Of a DNA stretch of 64,000 nt, positions 20,819-29,733 are shown piece by piece. Where the stretch lies: positions 62,001-126,000 of the forward strand of contig NZ_FOJN01000006.1 in the NCBI RefSeq assembly GCF_900111805.1, written 5' to 3'. Source of the stretch: Rhodococcoides kroppenstedtii (lineage in GTDB: Bacteria > Actinomycetota > Actinomycetes > Mycobacteriales > Mycobacteriaceae). Position 1 is the first letter of the stretch, and each line of letters starts with the position of its first letter. A model generated the notes under the pieces. The model was given only the letters and a program-made list of their open reading frames with translations. It made no database searches and was not told the DNA's origin. The position numbers were made by a program, and so were the translations under genes.

Positions 20819-21687
20819 CGTTCCGCGGCCCGCGCCGCGGGCGACGTCGCGAGATAGTTGACGGCCAGTGCGGTGGAACTTTCCTGCGAGGGGTGGAAGT
20901 CCTTCGCGAAGTAGCGCAGCGACGCCCGTCCGATGTCCTTGAAATTGGGGAACAGACCCGACGACATGACGCGGTAGACGTCCCGGAGCCGCGCCTTGCG
21001 CTGCGACGGCGGCAGCGTCGGATCGTTCTCCATCATGAACTTCAGGCCGCGGCCCCACATCGAGATGATCGACGGCGTCACCATGATGTAGGTGCGGACG
21101 CGGCGCCACCGACGGGTGTCGAAGTACTGCAGGACGTCGAACGCCACGGACCGGTGCTCGACCTCCTCGGCCCCGTGCCACCGGACGAGGTCGAGCATCA
21201 TCGGATCGATGTCGGCCTTGTCGAGGGCCGGCTCGGTGAGCACCCAGTGTCCGAGGAACGACGTCAGATGCTCGATCGCCGCGATCAGCGACAGTCGCTC
21301 CACCAGGCTGTTCTTGGTGTCGGTGGGACGTTTGTCCAGAGCCACCCGGAACAGGTACTCCATGTGCTGCACGTACGGAGTCGGATCCAGGCCGTTGCTG
21401 CGCAGCCAGTCGTGGATACCGGTGTGGGCCTGGGCGTGCATCGCCTCCTGGCCGATGAATCCGATGACGTCCTGCCGGAGCTTCTCGTCGTGGATCATCG
21501 GCAACGCCTCGGTGAACACCCGCACGAACCATTCCTCGCCTTCCGGCAGGAACAGGTGCATCACGTTCATGAGGTGCGTGGAGACGACGTTGTCGTCCAT
21601 GTAGTGCATGCGCATGTCGTCCCAGCGGAACTCCACGTCGCGCGCTGTCAACGTCACTGGCCCCGGATCATCGGTCACCGATGTCAT
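20815..21687 (-). CDS. PF10118-type 'metal-dependent hydrolase', predicted ferritin-like di-iron protein
   Basis: A 290-residue protein of the family annotated as metal-dependent hydrolase (PF10118). The visible residues instead suggest a ferritin-like di-iron centre: Glu51/52, E81-x-x-H84, Glu139-His140 and E175-x-x-H178 within helical segments. Two ExxH motifs plus a dedicated flavin/[2Fe-2S] reductase encoded immediately downstream point to oxygen activation rather than hydrolysis (inference). The start is ATG 21687 with a strong AGGAGGA site 5-6 nt upstream. The substrate is unknown. Confidence 0.75.
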   Translation of the reverse strand: MTSVTDDPGPVTLTARDVEFRWDDMRMHYMDDNVVSTHLMNVMHLFLPEGEEWFVRVFTEALPMIHDEKLRQDVIGFIGQEAMHAQAHTGIHDWLRSNGLDPTPYVQHMEYLFRVALDKRPTDTKNSLVERLSLIAAIEHLTSFLGHWVLTEPALDKADIDPMMLDLVRWHGAEEVEHRSVAFDVLQYFDTRRWRRVRTYIMVTPSIISMWGRGLKFMMENDPTLPPSQRKARLRDVYRVMSSGLFPNFKDIGRASLRYFAKDFHPSQESSTALAVNYLATSPAARAAER

Positions 21688-21880
21688 TGTTCCTCCTCTG
21701 CCCTGGTGAACGGTAGTCGAGGGTCATGCGGTTATTCGGCCCGAGACCACCGGTCGGATCGGTACGGGGGCCGCGTCGACGACCGCGTGTCCGTTCCCGC
21801 CGCTGCACCCGACCGTACGACCGCACTCGGTGGTGATCAACAACTGTTGAGCATCGTCAGCGACTTCACCGCCGCGTGTT

Positions 21881-21896
21881 GTGTCCGATCGGACAC
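21881..21896. promoter_or_regulatory. Perfect 16-bp palindrome, candidate operator
   Basis: GTGTCCGATCGGACAC is fully self-complementary and lies about 195 bp upstream of the di-iron/reductase operon, in the 234-bp gap behind dciA. It has the form of a TetR-family operator. A second short inverted repeat, CAACA-AC-TGTTG, is nearby at about 21839-21850. No regulator gene is adjacent. Confidence 0.5.
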
Positions 21897-21921
21897 CCGT
21901 TGATCCGTACCCCCCGACCGA

Positions 21922-22452
21922 TCAGCCGTAGGTGTCTCGAGGCCCGCGTCCCGACACGTGCCGCTCGCCCTTTCGCCAGCTCGGGGCGGCAGGACCGGTG
22001 ATCCGCAGGCTCGTGACCACGCCGTGCCCGACGGCAGCGGCGATCCGTCCGAGAATCTGCGACTGCATCAGCCTCAACTGCGTCGCCCACGCCGTCGACT
22101 CGGCCGTGACGGCCAGGACCCCGTCCCGCAGCGTGGTCGGCTGCGCGTGCGCGGCGATGTCGGATCCGACCACCGACTCCCACCGCCCGAGCACCGTGCC
22201 CTCGTCCACCTTCGCCGACCACCCGCGCGACTTGGCGAGCGACGCGGCGAGCGCACCCAGCGCCTGGGGATCACGATCGTCCGGGCGGGCCGACGACCAG
22301 GTGCGCGTCCGCCGAGGACGACGCACCACCGACGCCCGGCCGTGACCCACGGCCTTGCCGTTGGCCTTGGCGGCGGCCCGCGCGGCCTCGAGGGCCTGCC
22401 GCGCGATGTCCGACCCGCGCGGTGCCGGCGGATCCGACGGTGTCTCGCTCAT
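21922..22452 (-). CDS. dciA: DciA (DUF721) replicative helicase-loading factor
   Basis: A 176-residue protein with a disordered basic N-terminus and a C-terminal DUF721 domain (about 75-160) containing [13 protein letters not shown] and [12 protein letters not shown] segments. DciA proteins load or assist DnaB in bacteria that lack DnaC. The gene sits between recF and gyrB, as Rv0004 does in mycobacteria. The ATG overlaps the recF stop by four bases (22449-22452). Confidence 0.92.
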   Translation of the reverse strand: MSETPSDPPAPRGSDIARQALEAARAAAKANGKAVGHGRASVVRRPRRTRTWSSARPDDRDPQALGALAASLAKSRGWSAKVDEGTVLGRWESVVGSDIAAHAQPTTLRDGVLAVTAESTAWATQLRLMQSQILGRIAAAVGHGVVTSLRITGPAAPSWRKGERHVSGRGPRDTYG

Positions 22453-23774
22453 CGGTCCTCCTCCGTCTCGGTCCGAGTCTGCACCCGCTCACCGACAGGA
22501 TCAGCGGAGCCGCCGGCGCGCTCCGACGCGACAGCGCCCTCCGCACCGACAGCGTCCCCCGCACCGTGCCGGGTCGCCACCGACGCCCGACTCGGAACTC
22601 CGTCCGGACCGATCACCTCGTGCGCGCGGACGTCGATGCGGACGGCGTCGAGTTCGGCCGGGACGTCTTCACCCACCGCCGCGGTCACCAGGACCTGCTC
22701 GGCCGTCGCGGCCACCCGGGCGAGGGCCGTCCGACGGGCTCGGTCCAGCTCGGCGAACACGTCGTCCAGCAGCAGCACCGGATCGCTTCCCTCGCCGCGC
22801 AGCAACCCGAATGCCCCGAGCCGTAGGGCGAGAGCGAAGGACCACGATTCACCGTGACTGGCGAATCCCTTCGCCGGATCCGTACCGAGCATCAGATCCA
22901 GGTCGTCACGATGCGGCCCCACGAGGGTGGTCCCGCGCTCGATCTCTCGGGCCCGAACCACCGAGAGTTGCTGCAGGAAGGCTGCTTCGAGCACCTCGCC
23001 GTCGTCGGGTGCCTCGGGCCGAGCCAGGTCGAACATCTCCGGCGGCGCGGACTCGGCGAGGGACGAGCGGTAGGCCACGTACGCCGGCCGTGACGCGGGT
23101 GCGATGTCGCGATACGACTGCGAGACATGGGGTCCCACGTCCCGGGCGGCCCGCAGTCGGTGCAGCACGATCTCGGCACCGAACGCCGCGAGACGGCTGT
23201 CCCACACCTCGAGGGTTGCCATGGCCGACGCCCCGTCCTCGGAAGCCGCGCCGCGTCGCAGGGTGTGACCGCCGGTCTTCAGCAGTGCGGACCGCTGCCG
23301 CAGCACTTTCTCGTAATCCGCTCGCACAGCGGCCATTCGAGGCGACCGCGCGACGATCAGCTCGTCGAGGAACCGGCGTCGTTCGGTCGGTTCGCCGCGC
23401 ACCATGGCCAGATCCTCGGGGGCGAACAGCACCGTGTTGAGCACACCGAGGATCTCCCGTGGACGCCGCACCGGCGTGGTGCCCAACCGTGCCCGGTTGG
23501 CACGCCCACCCGCGATGTCGAGATCGACCGTGAGCTCGCGACCGTGATTGACGACGGTCGCCCGCACCAGGGCGCGGTCCGCTCCGGTTCGCACCAACGG
23601 CGCGTCCGTGGCCACGCGGTGCGACGACAACGTCGCGACGTACCCGAGGGCCTCGAGAACATTGGTCTTGCCGTGACCGTTCGGACCGACCAGGACGGTC
23701 GCTCCCGGCGTCAGATCCAGCGAAAGCCGTTCCCAGGAACGGAAATCGACGAGCGTGGCGGAACGGACGAACAC
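22449..23774 (-). CDS. recF: DNA replication and repair protein RecF
   Basis: A 441-residue SMC-like ATPase that loads RecA at gaps. Walker A is GPNGHGKTN near residue 30. The signature region and Walker B ([12 protein letters not shown]) are near 310-330. The C-terminus is about 50 residues longer than usual, Ala/Glu/Gly-rich and probably disordered. The GTG start directly follows the gnd stop without a gap. Confidence 0.95.
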   Translation of the reverse strand: MFVRSATLVDFRSWERLSLDLTPGATVLVGPNGHGKTNVLEALGYVATLSSHRVATDAPLVRTGADRALVRATVVNHGRELTVDLDIAGGRANRARLGTTPVRRPREILGVLNTVLFAPEDLAMVRGEPTERRRFLDELIVARSPRMAAVRADYEKVLRQRSALLKTGGHTLRRGAASEDGASAMATLEVWDSRLAAFGAEIVLHRLRAARDVGPHVSQSYRDIAPASRPAYVAYRSSLAESAPPEMFDLARPEAPDDGEVLEAAFLQQLSVVRAREIERGTTLVGPHRDDLDLMLGTDPAKGFASHGESWSFALALRLGAFGLLRGEGSDPVLLLDDVFAELDRARRTALARVAATAEQVLVTAAVGEDVPAELDAVRIDVRAHEVIGPDGVPSRASVATRHGAGDAVGAEGAVASERAGGSADPVGERVQTRTETEEDR

Positions 23775-24680
23775 CTACGCACCGGTGGTCTCGGTGTTCG
23801 GAGGGCGCTGCACCGCGTGGCCACCGAACTGGTTCCGCAGGGCGGACACGGCCTTCATGGCCGGCGAATCCTGTTGCCGCGATGCGAATCGCGCGAAGAG
23901 CGCCGCGGAGATCACCGGAGCCGGAACCGAGTGGCGGATGGCTTCCTCGACGGTCCAGCGACCCTCACCGGAATCCTGTGTGTACCCGGAGATCTCGGAG
24001 AACGCGGGGTCTTCCTGGAGTGCCTTCACGAGGAGATCGAGCAGCCAGGAGCGCACCACGGTGCCCTTGGTCCACGCCCGCACCACACCCGTGACGTCCT
24101 CGATGAGGTCCTCGGCCGCGAGCAGCTCGTAACCCTCGGCGTAGGCGTGCATCAGGCCGTACTCGATGCCGTTGTGCACCATCTTGGCGTAGTGGCCGGC
24201 CCCGACCGGACCGGCGTGGACGAACCCGTCCGCCCGCTCGCCCTCCGGACGGAGAGCGTCGAAGATCGGCATCGCGCGGTCGACGTCGGCGGCCGCACCG
24301 CCGACCATGAGGCCGTAGCCGTTGTCCAGGCCCCACACGCCGCCGGACACACCCGCGTCGAGGTAGCCGATTCCCTTCTCCGCCAACAGGTCCGCGTGCA
24401 CAGCGTCGTCGGTGAAGCGGGAATTGCCGCCGTCGATCACCAGGTCGCCCTCGGCCAGCACACCGGCGAGCTCGGAGACGGTGTCGCGCGTGACCGGTCC
24501 GGACGGCACCATGACCCACACGATGCGCGGCGCGGGCAGGGCCTCGGCGAGCGCGGCGAGGGACGCCACGTCCGTCACCTCGGGCCGGGGGTCGTACCCG
24601 ACGACCTCGATGTCGTGGCGGCGCAGCCGCTCACGCATGTTGAACCCCATCTTGCCGAGTCCGATCAGACCGATCTTCAT
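23775..24680 (-). CDS. gnd: 6-phosphogluconate dehydrogenase, short (YqeC/GndA) type
   Basis: A 301-residue decarboxylating 6-phosphogluconate dehydrogenase producing ribulose 5-phosphate. The N-terminal Rossmann motif is GLIGLGKMG. Catalytic segments DGGNSRFTD, DAGVSGGVWGL and the Lys in GAGHYAKMVHNGIEYG are present. The length of ~300 marks the short form. Insertion of gnd between dnaN and recF is the standard arrangement in this order. The gap upstream (24681-24750) holds a 14-bp palindrome, CGCCGTCGACGGCG (24710-24723). Confidence 0.94.
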   Translation of the reverse strand: MKIGLIGLGKMGFNMRERLRRHDIEVVGYDPRPEVTDVASLAALAEALPAPRIVWVMVPSGPVTRDTVSELAGVLAEGDLVIDGGNSRFTDDAVHADLLAEKGIGYLDAGVSGGVWGLDNGYGLMVGGAAADVDRAMPIFDALRPEGERADGFVHAGPVGAGHYAKMVHNGIEYGLMHAYAEGYELLAAEDLIEDVTGVVRAWTKGTVVRSWLLDLLVKALQEDPAFSEISGYTQDSGEGRWTVEEAIRHSVPAPVISAALFARFASRQQDSPAMKAVSALRNQFGGHAVQRPPNTETTGA

Positions 24681-24750
24681 CCGTGGTGTCCTTTCAGGTG
24701 GTCCCGCGTCGCCGTCGACGGCGTGGCGTTCGAATCCGTGGTGGCTCGCG

Positions 24751-25935
24751 TCAGCCCGGAAGACGCACGGGCATCAGCAGATACGTGTACTCGCTGCGCG
24801 GCGCCGCGAACGTTCCGCTCTCGTCGGCCGTGAGTTCCTCCTCGCCGGCCGGACGGAGCACGGCGGGACGGCTGGGGGTGGTGAAGCCGAACGACACCCG
24901 CTCCGAGTGCAACGACGTGAGACCGTCGATCAGGTAGCCGGGGTTGAACGCGATGGTGAGCGGCTCGCCCTGGAAGTGGGCTTCGATGGACTCCTCGGCG
25001 CGACCGGCGTCGTCCCCGCCGGCGGACAGCGTGACGGTGTCGGACGCGAACTCGAGTCGGACCTGCGCACCGCGCTCGGCAAGCAACGCGACACGCTTGA
25101 TGGCGTCGAGCAGCGGAGCGATCGGCACCGTGGCCACGGCGGTGTGCTCGGCGGGCAGCAACTGGCGGAACTTCGGGAACTCGGCGTCGAGCAGTCGCGT
25201 CGTGGTGCGTCGACCGTCCCCCACGATGCCGAGCAGGCCGTCGTTTCCGACGTGCGATGCCGATCCGAGTGCGAGCTGGACGGCCGAATCCCCGCCCGTA
25301 CCGATGCTTTTCGCGGAATCGGACAGCGTCTTCGCCGGAATCAGCACGGCTGCCGTGGTGCCCGCGGCAGCCGGACTCCACTCGAGTTCGCGGACGGCGA
25401 GGCGGAAACGATCGGTCGCGGCGAGCACCACGGCGTCGCCGTCGATCTCCATCCGGATACCGGTCAGCATCGGCAGGGTGTCGTCCTTGCCGGCGGCTAC
25501 CGCGACCTGGGAAATGGCTTCGGCGAAGACTTCGACGGGCAGCGTGCCGGTCTGCGACGGCAGCTCCGGCAGGGACGGGTAGTCCTCGACAGGCATCGTC
25601 GGAAGCGAGAACTTCGCGCTACCGCAGGTGATGAGCACCTTCGTGCCGTCGACCGTGACGTCGACGGGCTTCGCGGGCAGCGAGCGGGTGATGTCGGCGA
25701 GCAACTTGCCCGACACCAGCACCTGACCGCTGCCGGCCACCTCGACCGGGACGCGGACCTGGGCGGACACCTCGTAGTCGAAGCCGGAGACGGTCAGACC
25801 GGAATCGTCGACGGCCAGGAGCACGCCACCGAGCACGGGGACGGCCGGGCGAGACGGAAGCGAGCGAGCCACCCACGCGACGGAATCGGAGAAATCGTCT
25901 CGAGCGACTCGAAACTTCACGGTGCCCAGCTCCAT
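24751..25935 (-). CDS. dnaN: DNA polymerase III beta sliding clamp
   Basis: A 394-residue clamp of three similar domains that encircles DNA and tethers the polymerase. The ending [14 protein letters not shown] is the typical clamp C-terminus. ATG 25935 gives the N-terminus [15 protein letters not shown] expected for actinobacterial DnaN. Upstream in-frame ATG/GTG codons would extend into oriC and are not used. It is separated from dnaA by oriC. Confidence 0.97.
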   Translation of the reverse strand: MELGTVKFRVARDDFSDSVAWVARSLPSRPAVPVLGGVLLAVDDSGLTVSGFDYEVSAQVRVPVEVAGSGQVLVSGKLLADITRSLPAKPVDVTVDGTKVLITCGSAKFSLPTMPVEDYPSLPELPSQTGTLPVEVFAEAISQVAVAAGKDDTLPMLTGIRMEIDGDAVVLAATDRFRLAVRELEWSPAAAGTTAAVLIPAKTLSDSAKSIGTGGDSAVQLALGSASHVGNDGLLGIVGDGRRTTTRLLDAEFPKFRQLLPAEHTAVATVPIAPLLDAIKRVALLAERGAQVRLEFASDTVTLSAGGDDAGRAEESIEAHFQGEPLTIAFNPGYLIDGLTSLHSERVSFGFTTPSRPAVLRPAGEEELTADESGTFAAPRSEYTYLLMPVRLPG

Positions 25936-26377
25936 CGCTCGGGTGATCCTCTCGGTCGTCGCGGGTGTCGTCGCTCGGCGGCCGCTGCGGAAGTGGCGAC
26001 GGACCGAGCGAGGTCGGGTGGGTCGGTACGGCACCGCTGAAGGGGCGGTGGGCACAGCACACGCTATGCGCTCGACGGCTCGCTGGAAAGTCGGGCCTCG
26101 GTCGGACGCGTCCGAATCCCGACGCGTGTCGGGGGGTGTGCATCGATCTGTCCCCACGCTCTTTTGAAAGAAGGGTTCTTGGAAAGAACTACAAGCAACA
26201 GTCATAGGTCCTGTGGAAGCTGTGGACCGACGGTGTCCGGTGCTGGTGACACGGCGTGGCGGCTCGAGGAGCGACCCGGGAGTGGAATCGGGACCCCGGC
26301 GGGCGGGGTGTGGACGGTCGGTGACCCTCGGGAGAACTCCACGTTTCATCCCCGGGGAATCCACGTTATTCACACAG

Positions 26378-26386
26378 TTGTCCACA
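26378..26386 (+). promoter_or_regulatory. DnaA box (perfect)
   Basis: TTGTCCACA matches the actinobacterial DnaA box exactly. The one-mismatch box TTATTCACA begins 12 bp upstream in the same orientation. Confidence 0.8.
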
Positions 26387-26421
26387 GGTGTGTATCGACG
26401 TCGAGTCGAGGGAAAGACGAC

Positions 26422-26458
26422 GGCCCCCGATCGATCCGCACGGCGGAGATCGGGGGCC
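26422..26458 (-). terminator. dnaA transcription terminator
   Basis: GGCCCCCGATC and GATCGGGGGCC form a perfect 11-bp stem with a 15-nt loop, beginning 15 nt after the dnaA stop. There is no U-tract, as is common in high-GC actinobacteria. Confidence 0.7.
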
Positions 26459-26473
26459 GGAGGGCGTTCGGGG

Positions 26474-28012
26474 TCACCGAGTGGAGCGTTGCTTGATGCG
26501 CGCGGTGAGTTCCTGGACCTGGTTGTAGGTCCGATGGCGCTCGGTCATCTCCTTGCGGATCTTCTTGTCGGCGTACATCACCGTGGTGTGGTCGCGACCG
26601 AAGGTCTGGCCGATCTTGGGCAGGGAGAGGTCGGTGAGCTCACGGCACAGGTACATCGCTATCTGCCGGGCCTGGGCGATCGCGCGCGCCTTGCCGGGCC
26701 CGCACAGCTCCTCGATGGTGGTGTCGAAGTACTCCGCGGTCACCGCCATGATGGTCGCGGCGTTGATCTCGACGCCCGGGGCATCCGGGATGAGGTCGTG
26801 CAGGACAACCTCGGCGAGCTTGGTGTCGAGGGTGTGACCGTTCAGGGAGGCGAAGGCCGTCACCCGGATCAGTGCGCCCTCGAGCTCGCGGATGTTGCGC
26901 TCGATGCGGCTGGCGATCAGTTCGAGTACGTCGTGCGGCACGTCGAGCCGGTCCATCTGCGCCTTCTTGCTCAGGATCGCGATGCGGGTCTCGAGCTCGG
27001 GGGGCTGGACGTCGGTGATCAGACCCCACTCGAAGCGGGTCCGCAGCCGTTCCTCGAGGGTGGCCAGCTGCTTCGGCGGTCGGTCGGACGACACGACGAT
27101 CTGCTTGTTGGCGTTGTGCAGCGTGTTGAAGGTGTGGAAGAACTCCTCCTGGATGCCTTCCTTGCCCTCGATGAACTGGATGTCGTCGACCAGCAGCACG
27201 TCTGTCTCGCGGTACCGCCGCTTGAACGCCACCTTGCGGTCGTCGCGGAGGCTGTTGATGAAGTCGTTGGTGAACTCCTCCGTGGACACGTACTTCACGC
27301 GCATCCCGGGGAACAGACGCTGCGCGTAGTGGCCGGCGGCGTGGAGCAGGTGAGTCTTGCCCAGTCCCGACGAACCCCACACGAACAGCGGGTTGTACGC
27401 CCGAGCGGGGGCTTCGGCGATGGCGACGGCGGCGGCGTGCGCGAACCGGTTGGACGCCCCGATGACGAAGGTGTCGAACGTGTACTTCGAGTTGAGGCTC
27501 GTCCCGCTCGACGCGGTCGTGCTGGTCCGCGGCGGGGCGGTGTAGGACGTCGGCCACGAGTTCTGGACGGCGGCGACGGCGTCCCGGTCGTCGTCGACTT
27601 CCTCCAGGTCACCGCCCTCGGTGTCCGAGGGGGAGCCGGAGGCCGAGTCGCCGGAGAACCGGCGGCGGTACACCGGTCCGGACGGGGCGGGCTCGTACTT
27701 GTGGTCGGGCTCGTCGTCCTCCTCGTCGTCGGAGGGCGGGGCGAGCCGGACGCCGAGCCCCTCGACGGGGACGGCCAGATGCCGGCCGAGGGCCGTGAGG
27801 ATCGGCTCGCGCAGGCCACGCTCGACGGCTTCCTGAGCCAGCGGGGACGGCACCGAGAGCAGAGCGAATCCCTGCGTGAGGGTGATGGGGCGCACCAGCG
27901 CCAGCCAGGCCTTCTGCGCTCGGGAGAGTGCGGCGGACAGGTCCGAGCCGTCGGTGAGTTCGGCCACGACATCGGGCCACACTCCGGCCAACACGTCCGG
28001 ATCGTCCTGCAC
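26474..28012 (-). CDS. dnaA: Chromosomal replication initiator DnaA
   Basis: A 512-residue AAA+ initiator. Domain I is at the N-terminus, a long acidic/Ser-rich linker covers about 90-180, Walker A is GSSGLGKTH, Walker B is LLVDDIQF, and the C-terminal DNA-binding signature GRDHTTV is present. The GTG at 28012 is chosen because GGGAGG lies 6 nt upstream and the product begins [12 protein letters not shown], as in relatives. The 30-codon longer reading frame would overlap the promoter DnaA boxes. Confidence 0.97.
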   Translation of the reverse strand: MQDDPDVLAGVWPDVVAELTDGSDLSAALSRAQKAWLALVRPITLTQGFALLSVPSPLAQEAVERGLREPILTALGRHLAVPVEGLGVRLAPPSDDEEDDEPDHKYEPAPSGPVYRRRFSGDSASGSPSDTEGGDLEEVDDDRDAVAAVQNSWPTSYTAPPRTSTTASSGTSLNSKYTFDTFVIGASNRFAHAAAVAIAEAPARAYNPLFVWGSSGLGKTHLLHAAGHYAQRLFPGMRVKYVSTEEFTNDFINSLRDDRKVAFKRRYRETDVLLVDDIQFIEGKEGIQEEFFHTFNTLHNANKQIVVSSDRPPKQLATLEERLRTRFEWGLITDVQPPELETRIAILSKKAQMDRLDVPHDVLELIASRIERNIRELEGALIRVTAFASLNGHTLDTKLAEVVLHDLIPDAPGVEINAATIMAVTAEYFDTTIEELCGPGKARAIAQARQIAMYLCRELTDLSLPKIGQTFGRDHTTVMYADKKIRKEMTERHRTYNQVQELTARIKQRSTR

Positions 28013-28110
28013 GATGTCCCTCCCGGTCGGGCCGTGGATCATCCGCGGCCGAAGTGACACGAGCTCCGTTCGAGCCGGCGTCGACACCCGCGAATATGCC
28101 ACCCGACCAG

Positions 28111-28142
28111 TGTTTCCACATAATTATCCACAGCTGTGGACG
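28111..28142 (-). promoter_or_regulatory. DnaA-box cluster at the dnaA promoter
   Basis: TTATCCACA (28123-28131) is a perfect box. TGTGGACGA (28134-28142) is a one-mismatch box in the opposite orientation, and GTTTCCACA (28111-28119) is a weaker one. On the minus strand GATAAT inside the first box could be a -10, giving a ~100-nt dnaA leader. The layout suggests DnaA autorepression. Confidence 0.6.
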
Positions 28143-28489
28143 AACGACACGGGTGTAGCCCCGTCGCCGTCGGCGGCGTGTGCAGTCGTCCCGCCGGGGG
28201 TCGGCCCGACACCCGTCGCCAGGGCCCCGACCAGCAGCGATACCGCTGACACCGGGTATCGTCGAGACCTCGCGCTCGGCGCGGATCTCGGCCCCGGCGC
28301 GGTGACCGGTCCCGGGCTGCGGGTGATGGTTCTCCCCTGCCGGGGGCGAATCGGCCCCCTCCCGGGGGAGAAATTAGCACCCCGGACGGGGCCCAACAAG
28401 ACGAACGGGCCGACCGGTTCGATCCGCGGGGCTTCGTGCGTCCGATTCGGGGTTCGCGCCCGTCCGATGCGCCGTGGTCGACCGGCGGT
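28143..28489. other. dnaA-rpmH intergenic region with large hairpin
   Basis: This is the non-coding interior of the 657-bp divergent dnaA/rpmH gap. The one clear structure is an imperfect 43-bp palindrome at 28330-28372: outer arms TTCTCCCC/GGGGAGAA and inner arms GGGGGC/GCCCCC around loop GAATCG. No ORF with coding character was recognised. Confidence 0.55.
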
Positions 28490-28518
28490 TTGACCCGATT
28501 CCCCGGCGTCAGTACCCT
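28490..28518 (+). promoter_or_regulatory. rpmH promoter
   Basis: TTGACC (28490-28495), a 17-bp spacer, then TACCCT (28513-28518) fits the actinobacterial housekeeping promoter (TTGACN/TANNNT). It predicts a leader of about 145 nt before rpmH. Confidence 0.7.
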
Positions 28519-28669
28519 CGAACGGTCACCTGCTGCGCACATGTGCGGTATGCGAATCCGCGACGGCGGCCGCGCGGGTGGCCACCCGAACTCGAGTTCA
28601 CCGAACTCGCGACCATCAGCACACCATCGACGTCCCGGTGCGGGCGTCGACGTATCGAGGAGTTTCACC

Positions 28670-28813
28670 GTGGCCAAGGGCAAGCGGACGTTCCAGCCGA
28701 ACAACCGTCGTCGGGCACGCGTGCACGGCTTCCGTCTGCGTATGCGCACTCGGGCCGGCCGCGCGATCGTGTCCGCTCGGCGCGCCAAGGGCCGCGCGTC
28801 CCTCACGGCCTGA
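28670..28813 (+). CDS. rpmH: 50S ribosomal protein L34
   Basis: A 47-residue, highly basic ribosomal protein. It starts with GTG ([12 protein letters not shown]) and ends AKGRASLTA, the canonical L34 form in actinobacteria. GAGGAG lies 7 nt before the start. It is first in the rpmH-rnpA-yidD-yidC-jag operon. Confidence 0.98.
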   Translation: MAKGKRTFQPNNRRRARVHGFRLRMRTRAGRAIVSARRAKGRASLTA

Positions 28814-28866
28814 TCTCGCCTCGGCGACGCACAGGCATCCTTCTGGCGCGGTGATCGGAGGCTCGG

Positions 28867-29367
28867 GTGTTACCTGAGCAGCACCGCCTGCATCGTTCGG
28901 CCGACTTCCGGGCGACGACGCGCGGCGGTCGGCGGGTAGGACGGCGCGACGTGGTCGTGCACGTGGCCACCCGTCGTTCCGACGTCCGGCGGGACCCGGG
29001 AGGCCCGCGCGTCGCGCGAGTGGGATTGGTCGTCAGCAAAGCAGTGGGGCCGGCGGTGACTCGACATCGAGTCGCTCGCCGGCTTCGTCATGTCTGCGCC
29101 TCGATGGTCGCGGACCTCGATCCGAACATCGACGTCGTGGTGCGCGCGTTGGTCGGATCCGCGACCGCGTCGTCGTCCGACCTCCATCGCCAGCTGCGGT
29201 CCGCGTTGCGACGACTCGGCGCGTTCGACGAGTCGCCCGCCGTGCCGAGTGCGTTCGACGAGTCGCCCGCTGTGCCGAGTGCGTTCGACGAGTCGCCCGC
29301 TGCGCCGAGTGCGTTCGACGAGTCGCCCGCTGCGCCGACGTCCGGCCGCGGGCCGTCCGACCGGTGA
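28867..29367 (+). CDS. rnpA: Ribonuclease P protein component with repeat tail
   Basis: A 166-residue protein subunit of RNase P, which supports 5' maturation of tRNAs. The conserved core runs to about residue 118 and contains the RNA-binding segment SKAVGPAVTRHRVARRLRH. The last ~48 residues are unusual: four copies of the ten-residue unit AFDESPAVPS (Ala for Val in some copies), encoded by four 30-bp DNA repeats. The tail is acidic, unlike the basic core. The start is GTG 28867. The stop overlaps the yidD start (GTGA). Confidence 0.94.
   Translation: MLPEQHRLHRSADFRATTRGGRRVGRRDVVVHVATRRSDVRRDPGGPRVARVGLVVSKAVGPAVTRHRVARRLRHVCASMVADLDPNIDVVVRALVGSATASSSDLHRQLRSALRRLGAFDESPAVPSAFDESPAVPSAFDESPAAPSAFDESPAAPTSGRGPSDR
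29221..29340 (+). repeat. 30-bp tandem repeat x4 in rnpA
   Basis: Four contiguous 30-bp units starting GCGTTCGACGAGTCGCCCGC, nearly identical and differing at one or two bases near the unit end. The period is a multiple of three, so copy-number changes stay in frame. Confidence 0.95.
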
Positions 29368-29729
29368 CACCGCCGTCCGCGGCGCCGTCGTCGCACCGTC
29401 TCCGGGCCGTGGTGTCGTTCCCCGCCCGTGCCGCGATCGCGATGATCGAGCTCTATCGCACGTACGTTTCGCCTCTGCGCCTGCCGACCTGCCGATTCAC
29501 ACCGACCTGCAGCGAGTACGCCGTGGAGGCGCTGCGCACGCGCGGGCTGGTGGTCGGTACGGTGCTCGGCATCGTCCGACTGCTCAAGTGCGCGCCCTGG
29601 CACCCTGGTGGGTGGGACCCGGTGCCGGAACGGCGGCGCCGGAGTGCCGCGCCGGCAGCCGAGCGGCGCGACGACGAGTCCGGTCCCGATCATCCGCACG
29701 TGGATGGAACGAACATAAGGAGTACCTAG
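29364..29729 (+). CDS. yidD: Membrane protein insertion efficiency factor YidD
   Basis: A 121-residue small membrane-associated protein. The conserved core has LYRTYVSPL, the Cys-containing [10 protein letters not shown] and the closing HPGGWDPVP. The last ~35 residues are a charged, variable extension. YidD assists YidC-mediated membrane insertion, and yidC follows directly. The GTG start overlaps the rnpA stop by four bases. Confidence 0.93.
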   Translation: MTPPSAAPSSHRLRAVVSFPARAAIAMIELYRTYVSPLRLPTCRFTPTCSEYAVEALRTRGLVVGTVLGIVRLLKCAPWHPGGWDPVPERRRRSAAPAAERRDDESGPDHPHVDGTNIRST

Positions 29730-29733
29730 AGTC

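Larger units (their letters stand above)
25936..26473. other. oriC: Replication origin oriC (dnaA-dnaN intergenic region)
   Basis: A 538-bp non-coding region in the position of actinobacterial oriC. It holds a perfect DnaA box TTGTCCACA (26378-26386), TTATTCACA (26366-26374, one mismatch to TTATCCACA) and several weaker TCCACA-containing sites on both strands between 26210 and 26320. A relatively AT-rich stretch at about 26160-26205 is the best candidate unwinding element. The dnaA end carries a terminator. Firing at this exact site is inferred. Confidence 0.85.

Noticed and set aside
24710..24723. CGCCGTCGACGGCG palindrome before gnd as an operator
   Set aside because: Short GC-rich palindromes are frequent here; position between dnaN stop and gnd start fits no clear regulatory role, so it is only mentioned.
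26474..28102. Longer dnaA start at 28102
   Set aside because: It would lack a ribosome-binding site and extend toward the promoter DnaA boxes; GTG 28012 has GGGAGG at ideal spacing and the conserved N-terminus.
29221..29340. The rnpA repeats considered as a CRISPR-like array
   Set aside because: The units are contiguous without spacers and are read in frame as part of RnpA.
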